DNA from: Cesiribacter sp964504565 | GTDB lineage: Bacteria; Bacteroidota; Bacteroidia; Cytophagales; Cyclobacteriaceae | DNA length: 64,000 bases | NCBI GenBank assembly: GCA_964504565.1 | Contig: CAZDEY010000018.1 | Location: 3,588 to 67,587 of the forward strand | Direction of reading: 5' to 3' | Shown here: positions 61,755-64,000 of the stretch, piece after piece | Layout: every line of letters begins with the position of its first letter | Numbering within the stretch: the first letter of the stretch is position 1 | The notes under the pieces: model-generated | Databases searched by the model: none | Seen by the model: only the letters and a program-made list of their open reading frames with translations | What the model was told of the DNA's origin: nothing | Program-made: the position numbers and the translations under genes

Positions 61755-62915
61755 TTACTGGTCAATAAGTCCGCGGCCGCTCTTGCGTATTCGGCCGCTC
61801 TTTAAAAGTTCATTTGAAAGTACATCCAGCACCCCGTTAACAAAGGTTTTGCTCTTGGGTGTACTATATTTTTTCGAGAGCTCAATATACTCGTTTATCG
61901 TTACTTTTACCGGAATGCTGGGGAAATTAATCATTTCGGCCAGAGCCATGGTCATAATTACCTTATCTAGCAGCGCCAGACGTTCAACATCCCAGTTTCG
62001 GCTGCGGGCCGCTATCAGCTCTTCCAGTTCTTCTTCCTGACCGAGGGTTTTATCAAATAGTTCCAGGAAAAATTCTTTGTCATCTTCCCAGTTAAATGAT
62101 AGTACGGCCAATTCAAAATCCGCAGGGCTTTCCTCGTTCAGGTCTTTAACTGTGCGCTGCACCATACTGCGCAGCACTTCGCGGTTTTCGGCCCAGTGCA
62201 GGTCGCGGTTTTCCATAAAGGAAACTACTTCTTCGTGCTTAAAGAAAACCTTTTTTACTATAAACAGCGCTATTTGCTGGTCTTGTTCAAAAGTTGGGTT
62301 TTCCTGCCCTAAGTACTCCTGAAAGGTTTCATCCTGAAGCAGTATATCGCGGTAAAGCTGGCGGGTAAAGTCGCCTTCATCTTCCCAGCTAAGCCCGTGG
62401 CGTATTGCTTCCGTCTGAAGCAGTTTGTTTTCTTCAATAAGCTGTACAACGCGATTTTGTTGCCAATTAGTATCGGGCAGGTGCGTAGCTTTTGCCGTTC
62501 GGTCGGCGTGGATGTTGGCTTCCTGCTTTAGGGCTAGTAGTAGGAGAAGGAAATCCAGGTAGCGCAGGTGCAGGCTTTCGGCTTCCTGCAGCATAGCTTT
62601 GCGCAGGTGCTGCTTATCGCGACCTACCCACTGCTGGTATAGGTTTAGGGCAGCTACGGCGGCACTTTTCTGCTCAGTGCTGTACTCGCCGGCGGGCGAA
62701 AGCGAGCGTTGCTGATAGCTTTTATCAAACAGTTCGGAGGCGGCCTTACGATTTTCTTTTAGAAGCACCGGGTCCTGAGGTTCCATAGAATTCAGGTCGG
62801 GCTGAAAGGTATCCTTTATATGGTCCAGCGCCAGGTGATAATCGGAGCGCCGGCATTGCCAGTAGGCGAAAAGGGTTTGCATTACTTTTATTCGCAGATA
62901 CCGTCTGTTCAGCAT
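61755..62915 (-). CDS. nusB: Transcription antitermination protein NusB, long form
   Basis: NusB pairs with ribosomal protein S10 in the antitermination complex on rRNA transcripts. The protein is 386 residues, more than twice the E. coli length, as usual in Bacteroidota. The N-terminus MLNRRYLRIKVMQTLFAYWQ and the C-terminal NusB domain (NWDVERLALLDKVIMTMALAE split as DVERLALLDKVIMTMALAE, then FPSIPVKVTINEYIELSKKY and SKTFVNGVLDVL) frame a helical insertion of about 150 residues (KQEANIHADRTAKATHLPD region). It appears to be the first gene of the cluster down to coaE. Confidence 0.93.
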   Translation of the reverse strand: MLNRRYLRIKVMQTLFAYWQCRRSDYHLALDHIKDTFQPDLNSMEPQDPVLLKENRKAASELFDKSYQQRSLSPAGEYSTEQKSAAVAALNLYQQWVGRDKQHLRKAMLQEAESLHLRYLDFLLLLLALKQEANIHADRTAKATHLPDTNWQQNRVVQLIEENKLLQTEAIRHGLSWEDEGDFTRQLYRDILLQDETFQEYLGQENPTFEQDQQIALFIVKKVFFKHEEVVSFMENRDLHWAENREVLRSMVQRTVKDLNEESPADFELAVLSFNWEDDKEFFLELFDKTLGQEEELEELIAARSRNWDVERLALLDKVIMTMALAEMINFPSIPVKVTINEYIELSKKYSTPKSKTFVNGVLDVLSNELLKSGRIRKSGRGLIDQ

Positions 62916-63022
62916 ATCAAAGTAAACTTTCTGGTTAGATAGAGAAGTTGCTGCAAAGATAGAGCTATTCTTTGGCTCGGCGGCTTCTTTTCGGAAAAAA
63001 TTAGTACATGCTCTGCGGGGAA

Positions 63023-63055
63023 AGACCTATAAGGTTTCTAAAACCTTATAGGTCT
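63023..63055. repeat. 15-bp perfect palindromic hairpin with CCTATAAGG core
   Basis: AGACCTATAAGGTTT (63023-63037) and AAACCTTATAGGTCT (63041-63055) are exact complements with a 3-nt loop. The core is shared with the hairpin at 26611-26640, so it may be a dispersed REP-like element. Confidence 0.75.
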
Positions 63056-63074
63056 AGAAAATAATAAAAAGAAA

Positions 63075-63100
63075 AAGCACGCCCCCGAAGAAGCGTGCTT
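63075..63100 (-). terminator. Terminator of the Glu/Leu dehydrogenase gene
   Basis: AAGCACGC (63075-63082) pairs with GCGTGCTT (63093-63100); on the minus strand a T-rich run follows. Confidence 0.75.
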
Positions 63101-63131
63101 GCTGTAGTATCGCCAATAAAATTTCAAATAT

Positions 63132-64000
63132 CTAATACGGCAGCTTTACGTTGCCTACCTGCTCAATGCGGCGGAGGGCGGTGCGCATGGCCGCTTCCTG
63201 CGGGGTTATGTTTTCGGCTTCGGCTTCGTTTAATATACCTAAGCAGATATCGTATACCTTTTCAGCTTTTTGCAGGGCCCGCTCGCGCACGTAGTTGCCC
63301 TCGTACTCGGCGCCTACGTTAATAAGCCCGCCAGCGTTAATCAGGAAGTCCGGGGCGTATAGAATGCCGCGGTCTACCAACATGCGGCCGTGCTCCTTTT
63401 CTTCTTTTAACTGGTTATTAGCCGCACCGGCAACAATTTCGCACTTCAGGCGGCTAATGGTATCATCATTAAGCGTTGCCCCTAAAGCACACGGAGAGTA
63501 GATATCAATGTCCATATCGTAGATGCTATCGCCTTCTACAACCTCGGCTCCGTGCTTCTTGCTTACTTCTTGTAAACGCTCCTGATTAATATCGGTAATG
63601 TATACGGTAGCTCCTTCTTTCTTAAGGCGTTCTACTAAATACGTACCCACCTGGCCAATGCCCTGCACCAATATTTTTTTACCGTTCAGGCTATCGTTGC
63701 CCCACTTCTTTTTAGCGGCAGCTTTCATGCCTAAATAAGTACTATAGGCTGTAACCGGCGAGGGGTCGCCGCTGCCGCCCATTACTTCCGGAAGGCCGGT
63801 AACGTAATCGGTTTCCATGCCAATGTATTCCATATCAATGGTACGCATGTTCACGTCTTCGGCAGTTATATAGCGGCCGCCCAGGCTATCAACAAATCGG
63901 CCGAAGCGGCGCAAAAAGGCTTCGGTTTTTTGAGTTTTGGCATCGCCGATAATTACCGCTTTGCCACCGCCCAAATTTAGGCCGGAAATAGCGGCCTTAA
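63132..64000 (-). CDS. Glu/Leu/Phe/Val dehydrogenase, C-terminal part (cut by window edge)
   Basis: The frame is open to the right edge, so the N-terminus is missing. The visible part begins in the substrate domain (AAISGLNLGGGKAVIIGD with the catalytic Lys of GGGK) and continues with ITAEDVNMRTIDMEYI, GLPEVMGGSGDPSPVTAY, the NAD-binding KILVQGIGQVGTYLVERL, DIYSPCALGATLNDD and IVAGAANNQL. CALGATLN and AGAANNQL are characteristic of leucine/phenylalanine-type dehydrogenases, making a leucine dehydrogenase the best guess. It oxidatively deaminates branched-chain or aromatic amino acids. Confidence 0.9.
   Translation of the reverse strand, partial: KAAISGLNLGGGKAVIIGDAKTQKTEAFLRRFGRFVDSLGGRYITAEDVNMRTIDMEYIGMETDYVTGLPEVMGGSGDPSPVTAYSTYLGMKAAAKKKWGNDSLNGKKILVQGIGQVGTYLVERLKKEGATVYITDINQERLQEVSKKHGAEVVEGDSIYDMDIDIYSPCALGATLNDDTISRLKCEIVAGAANNQLKEEKEHGRMLVDRGILYAPDFLINAGGLINVGAEYEGNYVRERALQKAEKVYDICLGILNEAEAENITPQEAAMRTALRRIEQVGNVKLPY

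Overview
The window looks like a chromosomal contig of a Bacteroidota bacterium, most likely Cytophagales-like. Evidence: a protein with FG-GAP/VCBS repeats and a C-terminal type IX secretion (T9SS) sorting domain; promoter elements of the TTTG-N19-TAnnTTTG type instead of classical sigma-70 boxes; almost no Shine-Dalgarno sequences and several TTG starts; a long NusB; a TraR/DksA-type protein lacking most zinc-finger cysteines; and the order nusB-ytxH-idh-DUF1573-yajC-ybbR-coaE. Housekeeping genes have moderate GC. Several accessory genes (about 8.3-9.7, 21.6-22.6, 27-38, 44-45.5 kb) are clearly more AT-rich.

Layout. 0-8.2 kb: edge of an M20 dipeptidase, an 840-bp gene-free stretch, a 1592-aa secreted protein of unknown function, then tpiA, a DUF6150 protein and prmA. 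8.3-17.3 kb: an unknown secreted protein, a very large multi-PAS histidine kinase broken by an N-run, a TIGR03032 protein and a T9SS-exported FG-GAP protein. 17.3-20.1 kb: a tight three-gene operon of an MpaB/rubber-oxygenase-family protein, a polytopic membrane protein and a membrane protein resembling Pyr4/PaxB-type terpene cyclases; this is the strongest candidate for an undescribed pathway. 20.3-26.6 kb: two thioredoxin-fold proteins, an EreA/TIKI-like protein, isoaspartyl peptidase, TraR/DksA, ScpB and a split RluB-type pseudouridine synthase. 26.9-38.4 kb: an unknown secreted protein, a 3174-aa RHS/SpvB protein ending in a zincin-like HEFGH domain, and an overlapping small lipoprotein-like gene (candidate toxin and immunity pair). 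38.5-47.9 kb: SOD, TadA, a C10 peptidase, a split aspS, a split AAA/DUF4143 ATPase, an AI-2E family permease and an ene-reductase. 48-58 kb: MscS channel, outer-membrane protein, MBL hydrolase, YjbR, a predicted structured ncRNA, AsnB, NlpC/P60 peptidase, tRNA-Ala with a rearranged partial copy, and a frameshifted lipoprotein. 57.9-64 kb: the coaE-to-nusB cluster and the edge of a Glu/Leu dehydrogenase.

Data quality matters here. Besides the N-run there are frame breaks in RluB (A-run), the AAA ATPase (A/T-run) and a lipoprotein (G-run), and a 43-bp insertion in the essential aspS gene flanked by 12-bp direct repeats. Homopolymer errors explain three of these best; the aspS insertion is less easily dismissed. 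Intergenic regions carry several families of short-period tandem repeats (7, 8, 16 bp and mixed) and palindromic elements.

All calls are from reading the sequence and remembered family signatures; no database search was run.
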